A stretch of DNA of 64,000 nucleotides. It comes from Flavisolibacter longurius (GTDB lineage Bacteria; Bacteroidota; Bacteroidia; Chitinophagales; Chitinophagaceae). The notes under the pieces were generated by a model, which had not been told where the DNA came from, did no database searches, and was given only the letters and a program-made list of their open reading frames with translations. The stretch spans positions 297,797 through 361,796 of the forward strand of contig JACJGO010000004.1 of the NCBI GenBank assembly GCA_014163555.1, written 5' to 3'. Shown in pieces: positions 1 to 9,723 of this stretch. The translations under genes and the position numbers were made by a program. The first letter of the stretch is position 1; each line of letters starts with the position of its first letter.

Positions 1-1
1 T

Positions 2-517
2 GGCAAACCGGTAAAGGCGTCCCGCCTGTTTGCGGGCAGAATGCACGAAGAAGGTATCAGGCGGCTGGCCGATCATTTTCATACGGAAGTGGCCCGTTAC
101 CGCAGTGTGCAGTTTAATCCTGAATTGCTGCCGCTTTTGCAAAAAGGGGCCGGTGACTCTGTTTCAACGGTACCTGCTTTTGAACTGCAGGATCTTTCTA
201 CTTTTTCTAGCTACGAAGAAGCGTATCATAACCTAATGGTTTCCATCATGCAGCAGCAGATTCAATCAACAGCGCTGGTGATCAAAGGCTCGCCGGTAAA
301 ACGATTGTTTGTGGATGGTGGTTTCAGCAAGAATGCTATCTACATGCATCTCCTGGCGGCTGCCTTCCCGGAAATGGAAATCTTTGCCGCTTCTATGGCG
401 CAGGCGACATCACTGGGAGCTGCGCTGGCCATACACAAAACCTGGAATCCAAAACCGGTTCCTACCACTCTTATCCAACTTCAGTTTTATTCCGCTAAGC
501 AGGAACTAACGCTGTAA
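2..517 (+). CDS. FGGY-family carbohydrate kinase, C-terminal part (5' end outside window)
   Basis: The reading frame is open from base 2, so the gene enters from the left; an internal ATG at 41 is not the true start. About 171 C-terminal residues are visible. The region LFVDGGFSKN...AQATSLGAALA (about 300-430) is the C-terminal nucleotide-binding lobe of FGGY kinases, with the DGG loop and the late G-A-A-L-A helix. The family phosphorylates ketoses such as L-rhamnulose, L-fuculose, L-ribulose or xylulose in the cytoplasm. Next to a rhamnogalacturonan locus a rhamnulokinase role is attractive, but the substrate cannot be read from the fragment. Its stop is followed by a 356-base gap, so it belongs to an upstream operon. 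Confidence 0.85.
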   Translation, partial: GKPVKASRLFAGRMHEEGIRRLADHFHTEVARYRSVQFNPELLPLLQKGAGDSVSTVPAFELQDLSTFSSYEEAYHNLMVSIMQQQIQSTALVIKGSPVKRLFVDGGFSKNAIYMHLLAAAFPEMEIFAASMAQATSLGAALAIHKTWNPKPVPTTLIQLQFYSAKQELTL

Positions 518-873
518 ACATGCCGTTTAGAGATATATGAGATAACGATAATGTATATCCGGGAACGATTGCGTAAATAGTTCCTGTTCCGGTTAAAAAA
601 AAGCTAAACTTTCAGGATGCCGCAGGATAGTTCCTTTGCCTGAATAGCTACTTTAGTGATGCTGAAAGAAAGCAAATCAACGACTGCAGCGATTGCGAAA
701 TAATGACAACGGCTATATGAGAATTATAACTTTTTTAGTTTCCGGACATCACCCATTGATCATAGAAAATAAGGTTGCCATCGGCAACAATACCAGAATA
801 CCTGTACCTGATTTTCCTCTCACGGAAATAAGTTATTTGCCTGTATAAAAATTTCAATAGAGTCATTTCTTAA
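518..873 (+). other. Intergenic region with promoter a and a 5' leader
   Basis: There is no gene in these 356 bases. They hold the CAGGA direct-repeat promoter at 613-656 (listed separately). A small perfect hairpin follows in the predicted leader of the FAS1 gene: GTTGCC at 774-779 and GGCAAC at 783-788 with a 3-base loop. The predicted leader is about 210 nt long. Confidence 0.6.
613..656 (+). promoter_or_regulatory. CAGGA direct-repeat promoter, copy a (upstream of FAS1-SusC-SusD operon)
   Basis: CAGGA at 613-617 and again at 623-627 (10-bp period, spacer TGCCG). The candidate -7 box TACTTTAG at 649-656 begins 26 bp after the start of the second CAGGA. The second CAGGA sits where a Bacteroidota -33 element would be. 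The same arrangement occurs at six other places in the window; copy g at 48876 shares the identical 18-base core CAGGATGCCGCAGGATAG. The promoter role is inferred from repetition and position. Confidence 0.6.
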
Positions 874-3123
874 ATGAGCTACCTGACTATGAACAGATCT
901 TTCAAGATGCTTGCTTTTTGCCTGCTGGTGCTTGTGGCAGCGGAAGGATGCAAGAAAAAGTTTGACGAGTATTACGAACGTCCTGCCGGACTTGAGCCTC
1001 CCATTTACCAGCAGTTGCAGGCCCGTGGCAACTTTACCAATCTATTGGCTGCTATTGACAAAGCCGGGTATAAGGAGATTTTAGGGGCAGCGGGATACTG
1101 GACATTTTTTGCACCCCATGATTCAGCCTTCCAGGTATATTTCAAAGAAAATAATATCACTGGGATTGATAAGCTTGACAAAGCGGCCTGCCAGAAGATT
1201 GTTACCTACAGCCTTGTATACAATGCATTCAATAAAGATCGCATTGATGATTTTCAGAGCAACACCGGTTGGGTGCCCAACCAGGCTTTCAAGCGGCGCA
1301 CGGCTGCATACACAGGTGTTTATGACGGGAAGGATACGTCCGGGAATGCCATTAAAGTCATTTCAGCCAACCGTAACGGCATCAACTTTTATATAGAAGC
1401 CGATAACAACAACAAATACATTCCCATTCTGACAACAGCGTTCATGAGTGGCAAAGGCCTTACGGCAGGCGATTATACTTATTTCTATCCCAATACAACG
1501 TTTACAGGCTTCAACGTAGCGGATGCGGTGGTAACAGAAAGTGATATACCTGCAGAAAATGGTGTCATCCATGTTGTGAACAAGGTTATCACAAGCCTGC
1601 CAAGTTTGGATGAATACATTGGTTCCAATCCTGCGTACAGTGAATTCAGGAAACTTTTTGATCGTTTTTTGGTGAACTATGCATTGAATGCAGCCTTGAC
1701 ACAAAAGTACCAACTGCTCAACCAGGGTACACACCCGGTGTATACAAAAGTGTATGCCGCAGCGCTTGCATTTTCGCCCAATAACGAAAACTTTATGAAG
1801 CTGACCGACAACGATGGCCAGGCAAATTCGTACAGCATGTTTGCGCCTACCAACGATGTGTTGAAAGCCTACATAAATGATGTGTTGCTTGAAAATTATC
1901 CCAGCAAGCGTATTGAAGATCTTCCCATCAGCATCATATACGATTTTGTAAATGCCCACCTCTGGCAATCGGCTGTGTGGCCTTCCAAGTTTGGCAGCAC
2001 ATTTAATTTTCTGGGCGAAGAGGCCCGTTTTGATGCGGCATCGAATGTAGTAGACAAAAAGATATTAAGCAACGGTATTTTTTATGGCACCAATAAAGTG
2101 CAGGAGGCCAATGTATTCAGCAGTGTGTTTGGTAAGGCTTATCTCAACCCAAAGTATTCGATGATGACAAGCCTTTTGAACCAGGAACTGAAGTTTACGA
2201 TCTCCAATATTCGCCGTGATTACACTTTGTTCCTCGTCAGTAACAAGGCCCTGAACGACTCGGGCTATTATGCCGACCCAACCGTAAGCAACACGCCAAA
2301 CGAACAATGGCGTTACACTCCCCCCGGAGGCGGTACAACCCTAACCGGAGGTTCGGCCCTCGTGCGGCTGTTGCGCATGTTGAATCTTCATGTGGTGGAA
2401 AGAAACCTGACAACGCTGGCAACAAGCGGTGTGGCACAAACAAAAGGCGGAGAATTTATCAACTTTGCAAACAACCGTGTGCAAGGTGCCGGCAATGCGG
2501 ATTTTGCGTCACCGGCTATTGTTGACAGCGTAAAAACTGCAAAAAACGGTACGGTCTATTATATCGACAGGCCACTTAATTATAGTAACGCAGCCATTGG
2601 AACTTACCTGCGAGTTTTAGGTACAAATTCAACGTCCCCTTTCCATTATTTCTGGCGGTATGTCAGCAGTACAGACCTGTATAATACAGCTACCAATGAA
2701 TTTGTTTCTGGTCCATCCACCGGTTCGTTTTATACCTTTTTTGTTCCAGGTAAAGGAGCCATAGAAGAGGCCATCAGAGATGGATTGTTGCCGGGCACTG
2801 TTTCCGGTACGACTGTTACGCCGAAATTCACAGGACATACCCAGGCAGAAATCGAAAAAATCAAAAAATTTGTGCTGTATCACATCGTTAAAAAATCATT
2901 TGGTACGGACGGGCAAGAGAGTGGATCAGTAGAAACATTTTTCAAAAATGGGTTGGGTGATGCCGGCAATGTGTTTGTGAGCAATACAACGGGCACAAGC
3001 ATGACAGTAACGGATATGAACAACCGTATGGCCTCCGTGGTAATGGGTACCGGTACCAGCAACCTGCTGGGCAACCGTATTATGATTCACCTGATCAACA
3101 ATTATTTAAAATATTCGGAATAA
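874..3123 (+). CDS. FAS1 (fasciclin) repeat lipoprotein, about four domains
   Basis: A 749-residue secreted protein with a hydrophobic N-terminus ending in AAEGCKKKF, a somewhat atypical lipobox with Cys at about residue 26. A second in-frame ATG at 889 (MNRSFKMLAF) would give a tidier signal peptide. About four FAS1 units can be traced: roughly residues 45-245 (TFFAPHDSAF, NGVIHVVNKVI), 250-425 (MFAPTND), 430-570 (YTLFLVSNKAL, NGTVYYIDRPL) and 575-745 (YTFFVPG). FAS1 domains are adhesion and ligand-binding modules without known catalysis. It is first in an operon, 24 bp before a susC gene, in the position where loci of this type often carry a surface glycan-binding protein. A binding or capture role at the outer membrane is inferred, not shown. 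Confidence 0.85.
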   Translation: MSYLTMNRSFKMLAFCLLVLVAAEGCKKKFDEYYERPAGLEPPIYQQLQARGNFTNLLAAIDKAGYKEILGAAGYWTFFAPHDSAFQVYFKENNITGIDKLDKAACQKIVTYSLVYNAFNKDRIDDFQSNTGWVPNQAFKRRTAAYTGVYDGKDTSGNAIKVISANRNGINFYIEADNNNKYIPILTTAFMSGKGLTAGDYTYFYPNTTFTGFNVADAVVTESDIPAENGVIHVVNKVITSLPSLDEYIGSNPAYSEFRKLFDRFLVNYALNAALTQKYQLLNQGTHPVYTKVYAAALAFSPNNENFMKLTDNDGQANSYSMFAPTNDVLKAYINDVLLENYPSKRIEDLPISIIYDFVNAHLWQSAVWPSKFGSTFNFLGEEARFDAASNVVDKKILSNGIFYGTNKVQEANVFSSVFGKAYLNPKYSMMTSLLNQELKFTISNIRRDYTLFLVSNKALNDSGYYADPTVSNTPNEQWRYTPPGGGTTLTGGSALVRLLRMLNLHVVERNLTTLATSGVAQTKGGEFINFANNRVQGAGNADFASPAIVDSVKTAKNGTVYYIDRPLNYSNAAIGTYLRVLGTNSTSPFHYFWRYVSSTDLYNTATNEFVSGPSTGSFYTFFVPGKGAIEEAIRDGLLPGTVSGTTVTPKFTGHTQAEIEKIKKFVLYHIVKKSFGTDGQESGSVETFFKNGLGDAGNVFVSNTTGTSMTVTDMNNRMASVVMGTGTSNLLGNRIMIHLINNYLKYSE

Positions 3124-3147
3124 TCGATCCGCTAATCATTAAGGGTT

Positions 3148-6100
3148 ATGATGAAATCTATTCAGAAAATCGTCTGTATGCTTGCTGTTGCCGCTTTGGG
3201 TACGCTGCAGGCGGCATCGCAATCGGCACCGGCCACCTCTGCTACGGATAACCTGGTGAAAGGAAAGGTTGTGGACAAAAAAACCAGTGAGCCCATTGGC
3301 GAAGTATCCGTGGCTGAATTGGATGCTGACGACAGGGTTGTTAAAAGCACAAAGACGGATATTGAAGGCAATTTTGTACTGAAAGTAAACAGCCTGCGAA
3401 ACCGTATTTCGGTATCACACATCGGCTACAAATCTGTAACCCAGTCATTGGGTGGGAAAACCACCCTCAACTTCCAGTTGGAAGAACTTAATTCCAACAT
3501 GAACGAGGTGATTGTGATTGCTGCCCGTACGGTTGACAATGGCATGATGGCGGTAAAGGAAAAAAACAACACGCTGGCAACGGCAAGAGTAAGTGCAAGA
3601 GACCTGGAAGAAATGCAGGCTGCCAGTATCGATCAGGCCTTGCAGGGCCGCCTGGCCGGTGTGGACATTACCGCCACCAGTGGTGATCCCGGTGCGGCGA
3701 TGAACATACGCATTCGCGGGGTTTCGTCTATCAGTTCTACCGGTAACCCTATGATTGTTGTAGATGGAATGCCATTTGAAACGGAGATTCCGAGTGATTT
3801 TAATTTTGGCGCTGCCGATGAACAGGGCTATGCGCAACTCCTGAATATTTCTCCCGCCGATATCCGCGACATCACGGTGTTGAAAGATGCGGCTGCCACA
3901 TCGGCCTGGGGATCCCGTGCGGCCAACGGTGTGCTGCTCATCACAACCAAACGCGGATCTGCCGGAAAGCCTGCTATCAATTATACGTTCAAAGGCTCCA
4001 CTTCTGTGTTGCCCGACCCGGTACCAATGCTGAATGGCGACCAATATTCAACACTGATCCCCGAGGCCTTTATGAACCGCCTGGGTACAACCATGAACTC
4101 ACAATCGGTGCGGGAATTCAACTACGATCCGAACGATCCGTATTGGTACAACAACTACAGCAACAACACCAACTGGGTAGACGAAATATCCCGCCGCGGT
4201 AGGGTGCAGGATCACAATATCAGCATGACCGGTGGTGGTGAAAAGGCCCGCTACTATGCATCTATCGGTTATTTCGACCAGGTAGGTACTACGCTAGGTA
4301 CGGCACTCAAACGCATCAACACCCGCATCAACCTTGATTACAACATTTCGGAGAAGATCAAAATCTTCACCACCATCGCGTATACGCATACCGACCAGGC
4401 CCGCAATTACATGAGCACGAACGACGGGGCCATTCGCGGTGTGGCCTATATCAAGATGCCTAACATGAGCGTATTTGAATACGACGAGCAGGGCAATCTT
4501 ACCCCCAATTATTTTTCACCGGTTTCCAATGTGCAGGGTACCTACTCACGCATCTACAACCCGGTGGCCATGGCTTCGCAGGCCAAGTATGGCATCATCG
4601 GTGAACGGATAGTTCCCCGCTTCCAGATGAATTACGATATCATCCGCCGGGTACTCCGGGCCAGTTTTGACGTGCAGTTCGATATCAACAACACCAAGAA
4701 CAATTCCTTTCTGCCGCAGGTGGCAACTGGCCGTCCTAATACGGAAACTGTTGTTAACCGGGCCTACGATGGCGACATCGATGTGTATAATGTTACGACC
4801 AAGTCAAGCCTTGCGTATACACCATTTCTTAAGAATGAAAATCACAGCGTAAACGCTTACTTCAACTTTTTCACCTCCGATTACAAAACAATGAACCAGG
4901 AAGTAATGACGTCCAATACGGCTTCATCACTTTTGCAAACGCCGGTTGCCGGATCCAGAACACAGAACGAAGAACTTCGGCTGGTTTCGGGTTCCTCGCA
5001 AACCCGCAGCCTAGGCGCTGTGCTGGGTGGTTCGTATAGCCTCATGAAGGATCGTTACATTATCAATGCAACCCTGCGCGGCGATGCCAATTCCCGCTTT
5101 GGCCCCAACTATCGTTATGGTTTGTTTCCCTCCATTTCTTTCCGCTGGCGGTTATCGGATGAAAAGTTCCTTCGGGGCATCAAGATGCTGGATGACCTGA
5201 GTTTCCGTGCTTCGTATGGCGAAAGTGGCGAAGCGCCGCGTTATGATTATTCTTTCTTTAACCGGTATTCCACGTTTTCGTGGAGCTACCTGGGTCAAAC
5301 CGGTGTTTATCCTTCCTCGATGGAGCTGAAGAACCTGCGCTGGCAGACCATAAAAGGAACCAACGTTGGTGCAAACGTTTCTCTCTGGGGTGGCCGTTTC
5401 CGGTTAGATGCCGATGTGTATCGCAACCGCACTGTAGACCTTTTCTTCAACGGCCTTCAAATCGCTTCCTACACTGGCTACAATAGTGTGAACATGAACG
5501 TGGGAACACTGGATAACCAGGGCTGGGAGATTGCTGTTTTTACACAACCTTACAAGAGCAAATCAGTGGTAGTTGATTTTAATTTCAACCTGGCTGCCAA
5601 TGAAAATATTATTCGTGAGATCTCAGAATTTTATCCTTCCTCAAGGGGCGATGTGACCAAACTGGGTGAATACCTGCGCCTTCTTCAGGTAAACAATCCC
5701 TTCGGATCATTTTACGGCTATAAGTACAAAGGCGTTTATGCAGACCAGGCGTCCACCATTGCGCAAAGCGCAGAAGGCAAGCCAATCATTGGTCCCAACG
5801 GACAGGTTGTGTACATGCGCTTTAATTATCCCAACGTTGATTATGTTTTCCAGCCGGGTGATGCCATGTATGAAGACGTGAACAATGATGGCAACATTAA
5901 TTATATGGATGTTGTGTACCTCGGCAACTCCAACCCCAAATTGGTCGGTGGCTTTGGTCCTTCCGTTACCATCAAGGGCAAGCTGAAAATCTCTACGTAT
6001 TTCAACTTCCGTTATGATTATGACATTGTGAATGGCACCAAGATGAATACAACAGCCATGTACAATTTCGATAACCAAAGCACGGCAACCCTGCGTCGTT

Positions 6101-6435
6101 GGCGCAAAGAAGGAGATGTAACCGATATGCCCCGTGCCGTGATTGGTGGAGGCTACAACTGGCTGGGTTCAGACCGGTATGTGGAAGATGCCTCTTTCCT
6201 GCGCTTCCGAACCATCACTGCCCGCTACACGTTCGACCAGAAGATGCTGGCCCGGTTGAAGATCAAAAGCCTGAGCGCCTACATTACGGCTGAAAACCTT
6301 TATACCTGGACAAACTACACCGGCCAGGACCCGGAAGTAAGCGCTTCCGGTTCAGATCCTTTCCGCATGGCATACGATTATTCCATGACGCCGCCGTCCA
6401 AAAATTTTGTGATTGGTCTCGCCGTAGGCTTTTAA
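3148..6435 (+). CDS. SusC/RagA-type TonB-dependent outer-membrane transporter (1)
   Basis: A 1095-residue protein with a signal peptide (MMKSIQKIVCMLAVAALGTL, cleaved near AASQS). A CarboxypepD_reg-like domain spans about residues 38-115 (GKVVDKKTSEPIGEV...), then a plug domain about 140-265 (ALQGRLAGVDI, MNIRIRGVSSI, ITVLKDAAATSAWG, GVLLITTKRG) and a long C-terminal beta-barrel. It would import oligosaccharides across the outer membrane with its SusD partner, powered by TonB-ExbBD. The partner gene starts 37 bp downstream. Length and domain order are normal for the family. The ligand is not readable; context suggests pectic oligosaccharides. Confidence 0.95.
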   Translation: MMKSIQKIVCMLAVAALGTLQAASQSAPATSATDNLVKGKVVDKKTSEPIGEVSVAELDADDRVVKSTKTDIEGNFVLKVNSLRNRISVSHIGYKSVTQSLGGKTTLNFQLEELNSNMNEVIVIAARTVDNGMMAVKEKNNTLATARVSARDLEEMQAASIDQALQGRLAGVDITATSGDPGAAMNIRIRGVSSISSTGNPMIVVDGMPFETEIPSDFNFGAADEQGYAQLLNISPADIRDITVLKDAAATSAWGSRAANGVLLITTKRGSAGKPAINYTFKGSTSVLPDPVPMLNGDQYSTLIPEAFMNRLGTTMNSQSVREFNYDPNDPYWYNNYSNNTNWVDEISRRGRVQDHNISMTGGGEKARYYASIGYFDQVGTTLGTALKRINTRINLDYNISEKIKIFTTIAYTHTDQARNYMSTNDGAIRGVAYIKMPNMSVFEYDEQGNLTPNYFSPVSNVQGTYSRIYNPVAMASQAKYGIIGERIVPRFQMNYDIIRRVLRASFDVQFDINNTKNNSFLPQVATGRPNTETVVNRAYDGDIDVYNVTTKSSLAYTPFLKNENHSVNAYFNFFTSDYKTMNQEVMTSNTASSLLQTPVAGSRTQNEELRLVSGSSQTRSLGAVLGGSYSLMKDRYIINATLRGDANSRFGPNYRYGLFPSISFRWRLSDEKFLRGIKMLDDLSFRASYGESGEAPRYDYSFFNRYSTFSWSYLGQTGVYPSSMELKNLRWQTIKGTNVGANVSLWGGRFRLDADVYRNRTVDLFFNGLQIASYTGYNSVNMNVGTLDNQGWEIAVFTQPYKSKSVVVDFNFNLAANENIIREISEFYPSSRGDVTKLGEYLRLLQVNNPFGSFYGYKYKGVYADQASTIAQSAEGKPIIGPNGQVVYMRFNYPNVDYVFQPGDAMYEDVNNDGNINYMDVVYLGNSNPKLVGGFGPSVTIKGKLKISTYFNFRYDYDIVNGTKMNTTAMYNFDNQSTATLRRWRKEGDVTDMPRAVIGGGYNWLGSDRYVEDASFLRFRTITARYTFDQKMLARLKIKSLSAYITAENLYTWTNYTGQDPEVSASGSDPFRMAYDYSMTPPSKNFVIGLAVGF

Positions 6436-6472
6436 TAAAAAACCGCTTTACCTAAATAAGAAAAGGCAAACA

Positions 6473-7969
6473 ATGAAGAAATTTTTTTCCATAACCATTT
6501 TGCTGATCCTGGGCACCACTTCCTGTAAAAAGTGGCTCGACCTGAAGCCGCAGGACGGTATTGTAGGTGATGAATTCTGGAAGACCAAAGAACAGGTGGA
6601 GGCTGGGGTAATCGGTATATATTCTTCCCTGCTGACGGAAACGTCAGGGAACTCAATAGGCCCGGTTGAATTATTTTTTCTATGGGGCGAGGCCCGTGCG
6701 GATATGGTGGTCCCAGGGTTCAGGGCTTCTGCGGAAGAACTGGATATCGTCAACATGAACATTCAGCCTAATAACCGCTTTTCCAACTGGCGGATGCTGT
6801 ATCAAACCATCAACTATTGCAATACGCTCATTCAACTGGCACCAGGCGTTTTGCAGAATGACAACACATTCACACAGGAGCAATTAACCCGTGCGGTGGC
6901 CGAAGCCAAAACCATCCGGGCCCTGATGTATTTCTACCTGGTCAGAACCTTTCGCGATGTGCCCCTGAAACTGGATGCCACGATCAGCGATGAGGACATC
7001 GAACCCATTGCCAAATCGAATGCAAATGTGGTACTGGAACAAATTGTTACGGACCTGAAAGAAGCAGAATCAGGCCTTCCTTTGAGTTATGGCAACCAGG
7101 CAGCTGACAAAGGCCGTGTGACCCGATATGCTGCCAACGCTATTCTTGCCGATGTGTACCTGTGGATGGAGAAATATGCGGAAAGTGTAGCCGAGTGTAA
7201 CAAGATCATCAACTCCAACCGGTACGGATTGATCGGAGGTGGCCAGTCCATCTTCGACGAACTGTACCTGCAGGGCAATTCCAGTGAAAGCATTTTTGAG
7301 CTGCAATTTGATGTGCAAAAGCTCAACCCGTTTTTTGGTATGCACCATCCTACCACCCGCCGCTGGGGCGGAGCGCCACACCTGATGGACCAGGTGTTTG
7401 GTCCTGATGATCCCAATACAGTGGAAGTGGAGCAGGACCTGCGCAGCATTGGCACTTCGTTGCGGGGTTCTGATTTTACAATCTGGAAATACATCGGTGC
7501 CAACAACACCGCCACCTCAATTCGTTCGGCCGATCAGTCGTTTGCCAACTGGATCTTTTACCGTTATGCCGATGTTTTGCTGATGAAGGCCGAAGCCATC
7601 AACCAGATGGATCAGCCGCTGGACGCTTCGCGACTGGTAAAGCAGATCCGCGAAAGAGCGCAGGCCTTTGACTTCAACAGCACCATGGACTCTACGTCAA
7701 AATCCAGCATGGAAGAATATATTTTACAGGAACGTCAGCGTGAATTTGCGTTTGAAGGTAAACGTTGGTATGATGTGTTGCGGAATGCAAAAAGAAATAA
7801 CTACGCAAACCTGCAATACCTGTTGGAAGTAACAGCAACCAGCATACCGGCCGACCGGCAGCAGGCGGCTTTCAACAAGATCAGGGATTACAACAGTCAT
7901 TACCTGCCCATCTTCCTTTATGAAATGCAGACCAACAAATTGCTGGTGCAAAACCCCTTCTATAAATAA
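6473..7969 (+). CDS. SusD/RagB-type nutrient-binding lipoprotein (1)
   Basis: A 498-residue lipoprotein with signal MKKFFSITILLILGTTSC and the typical CKKWLDLKPQ start of mature SusD proteins. It has TPR-like helices in the N-terminal half (EAKTIRALMYFYLVRTF) and the conserved late block YRYADVLLMKAEAIN followed by EYILQERQREFAFEGKRWYDVLR. SusD proteins cap the SusC barrel and bind the incoming glycan on the cell surface. It directly follows its susC, and a FAS1 gene starts 13 bp after the stop, so the run is clearly one operon. Confidence 0.95.
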   Translation: MKKFFSITILLILGTTSCKKWLDLKPQDGIVGDEFWKTKEQVEAGVIGIYSSLLTETSGNSIGPVELFFLWGEARADMVVPGFRASAEELDIVNMNIQPNNRFSNWRMLYQTINYCNTLIQLAPGVLQNDNTFTQEQLTRAVAEAKTIRALMYFYLVRTFRDVPLKLDATISDEDIEPIAKSNANVVLEQIVTDLKEAESGLPLSYGNQAADKGRVTRYAANAILADVYLWMEKYAESVAECNKIINSNRYGLIGGGQSIFDELYLQGNSSESIFELQFDVQKLNPFFGMHHPTTRRWGGAPHLMDQVFGPDDPNTVEVEQDLRSIGTSLRGSDFTIWKYIGANNTATSIRSADQSFANWIFYRYADVLLMKAEAINQMDQPLDASRLVKQIRERAQAFDFNSTMDSTSKSSMEEYILQERQREFAFEGKRWYDVLRNAKRNNYANLQYLLEVTATSIPADRQQAAFNKIRDYNSHYLPIFLYEMQTNKLLVQNPFYK

Positions 7970-7982
7970 TTAATCAATTGCT

Positions 7983-9683
7983 ATGAACCGGAACGTTTTG
8001 TTTTCCCTTGTTCTGCCTACGATTGTTGCTGCAGGCCTGCTGTTGCAAGCCTGTAAAAAAGTTGAGATCAACCCGTACACAACGGAAGATGTCAACATTG
8101 TGGGGTATTTGGCAAAGCACCCCGATTCGTTTTCCCTGTTTAAACAAATTCTTGAACGCACCGGGAATGCGGCCTTTTTGAATGCCTATGGTGCCTATAC
8201 AGTTTTTGCACCAACCAATCACGGGGTGAAAACCTGGCTGACAAAAAATAACGCGTCTTCCGTAGAGAGTGTGAGCATGGATAAGCTACAGGACCTTGTA
8301 AAATTTCATCTTCTGGTTGACACCATTACCACTGGTGTTTTCAAAGACGGCAAACTGCCGGTGGCCACCATGCTGGGACAATACCTGGTAACAGGCGTAG
8401 GCACCAAGGATGGCGCTTCCAGCTATCTAATCAACCGGCAGGCCTTTGTTTCGCAATCCAATGTGATTGTTGGCAACGGCATTATTCATGTTATCGATAA
8501 TGTGCTGGAACCTTCCACACTTACCATCGCCAAACAACTGGAAGCAAAACCGGAGTATTCCATTTTTGTTGAGGCCATGAAAGCCACCGGCTTTTATGAT
8601 CGGTTAAATACTGTTGACCCGGATACCACCAAGCGTTGGATGAGTGTAATTGCAGAAAGCAACCGTGCACTTGCCGACAGTGGCATTTCTTCTTTTGCTG
8701 CTTTGAAAACAAAATATTCGCAAACAGGCAACCCGGCTTCTCCCAGCGACAGCCTTTACATGTATATGGCTTATCACATCATGACGGGTATTAAGTTCCT
8801 GGGTGATATCATCACCTCTCCGGCACACGTTACACTGCAACCACAAGAGGTGGTTAGCGTCCAATACAAAAACCAGGAAGTGGTAATCAACGAAGCGGAG
8901 TTTAATGGTGTGTTTGAACCGGGTGTTCTGTTGAACCGTACAGGCAGTGACAATGCCGCTACCAATGGCGTTTGGCACGATGCCCAGGCACATTACACGC
9001 TGAAATACCGTAAACCCACGGCTGTGTTCTGGGATGTTGCCACCTTCCCGGAAATTTTGAAAATGCCGACGCATTACAAAAAGCAAAACTTTACCTGGAC
9101 ACGCCAGTCTGAATCCGACCAGCCCTTGCAGGACATTGTATGGGGATGGGGACCACTGGCAGGTACCAATACATTGACTTATTACTACAACAGTTCTTCC
9201 AGCAACAGCATCACCGGACGTGGCGCCAATAATTACGATGCCATCCAAATGCCGATGGGCTTACCCAACCGCCCGATATGGTGGGAGCTGACGACACCAC
9301 CGATCGTCAAAGGCAAATACAAAGTTTGGATCTGTTATGTACAGCGTAAGCAGTCGTCCAGCTCCAACCAGCTTTGCCAAGTTTCTATCAACGGCGATGT
9401 GATGGCCAACACCATGAATTTTACGCTGACCCGTCCTTCGGGTACTGATGCCGAACTGGAAGCCATTGGCTGGAAGCGTTACACCGAAGGGACCAATTCG
9501 GTATTGGCCGGAAAGTTAGTCGGCGTCTACGATTTTAAAACCACGCAGCGTCATACCATTCGCTTTACCCCATTGGCCGGTACACAGAATGACAATTATT
9601 TGGACATGATCCATTTCATCCCCATCGATGAGCACCAATACCTGCCGCGGTTTACCGGCACGGGTGAAAAGATCTACGAATAA
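7983..9683 (+). CDS. FAS1-domain lipoprotein with C-terminal beta-sandwich-like domain
   Basis: A 566-residue lipoprotein; signal MNRNVLFSLVLPTIVAAG ends at LLLQACKK (Cys near residue 24). FAS1 unit 1 spans about residues 40-180 (YTVFAPTNHGVKTW, NGIIHVIDNVLEP); unit 2, about 185-345, is more diverged. Residues about 350-566 form a separate beta-rich region (WWELTTPPIVKGKYKVWICY, ending YLDMIHFIPID) that looks like a carbohydrate-binding jelly roll. A surface glycan-binding role is therefore plausible (inference). The gene is packed between susD and another FAS1 gene. Confidence 0.85.
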   Translation: MNRNVLFSLVLPTIVAAGLLLQACKKVEINPYTTEDVNIVGYLAKHPDSFSLFKQILERTGNAAFLNAYGAYTVFAPTNHGVKTWLTKNNASSVESVSMDKLQDLVKFHLLVDTITTGVFKDGKLPVATMLGQYLVTGVGTKDGASSYLINRQAFVSQSNVIVGNGIIHVIDNVLEPSTLTIAKQLEAKPEYSIFVEAMKATGFYDRLNTVDPDTTKRWMSVIAESNRALADSGISSFAALKTKYSQTGNPASPSDSLYMYMAYHIMTGIKFLGDIITSPAHVTLQPQEVVSVQYKNQEVVINEAEFNGVFEPGVLLNRTGSDNAATNGVWHDAQAHYTLKYRKPTAVFWDVATFPEILKMPTHYKKQNFTWTRQSESDQPLQDIVWGWGPLAGTNTLTYYYNSSSSNSITGRGANNYDAIQMPMGLPNRPIWWELTTPPIVKGKYKVWICYVQRKQSSSSNQLCQVSINGDVMANTMNFTLTRPSGTDAELEAIGWKRYTEGTNSVLAGKLVGVYDFKTTQRHTIRFTPLAGTQNDNYLDMIHFIPIDEHQYLPRFTGTGEKIYE

Positions 9684-9723
9684 TTCAAAATAGTTAAACG
9701 AAAGAATTTTAAATACTGCAAGA

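Noticed and set aside
1363..1968. A 201-codon open frame on the minus strand inside the first FAS1 gene, and similar long antisense frames across the susC genes
   Set aside because: They lie wholly opposite clear protein-coding genes, have no family features, and come from the codon bias of the sense strand.
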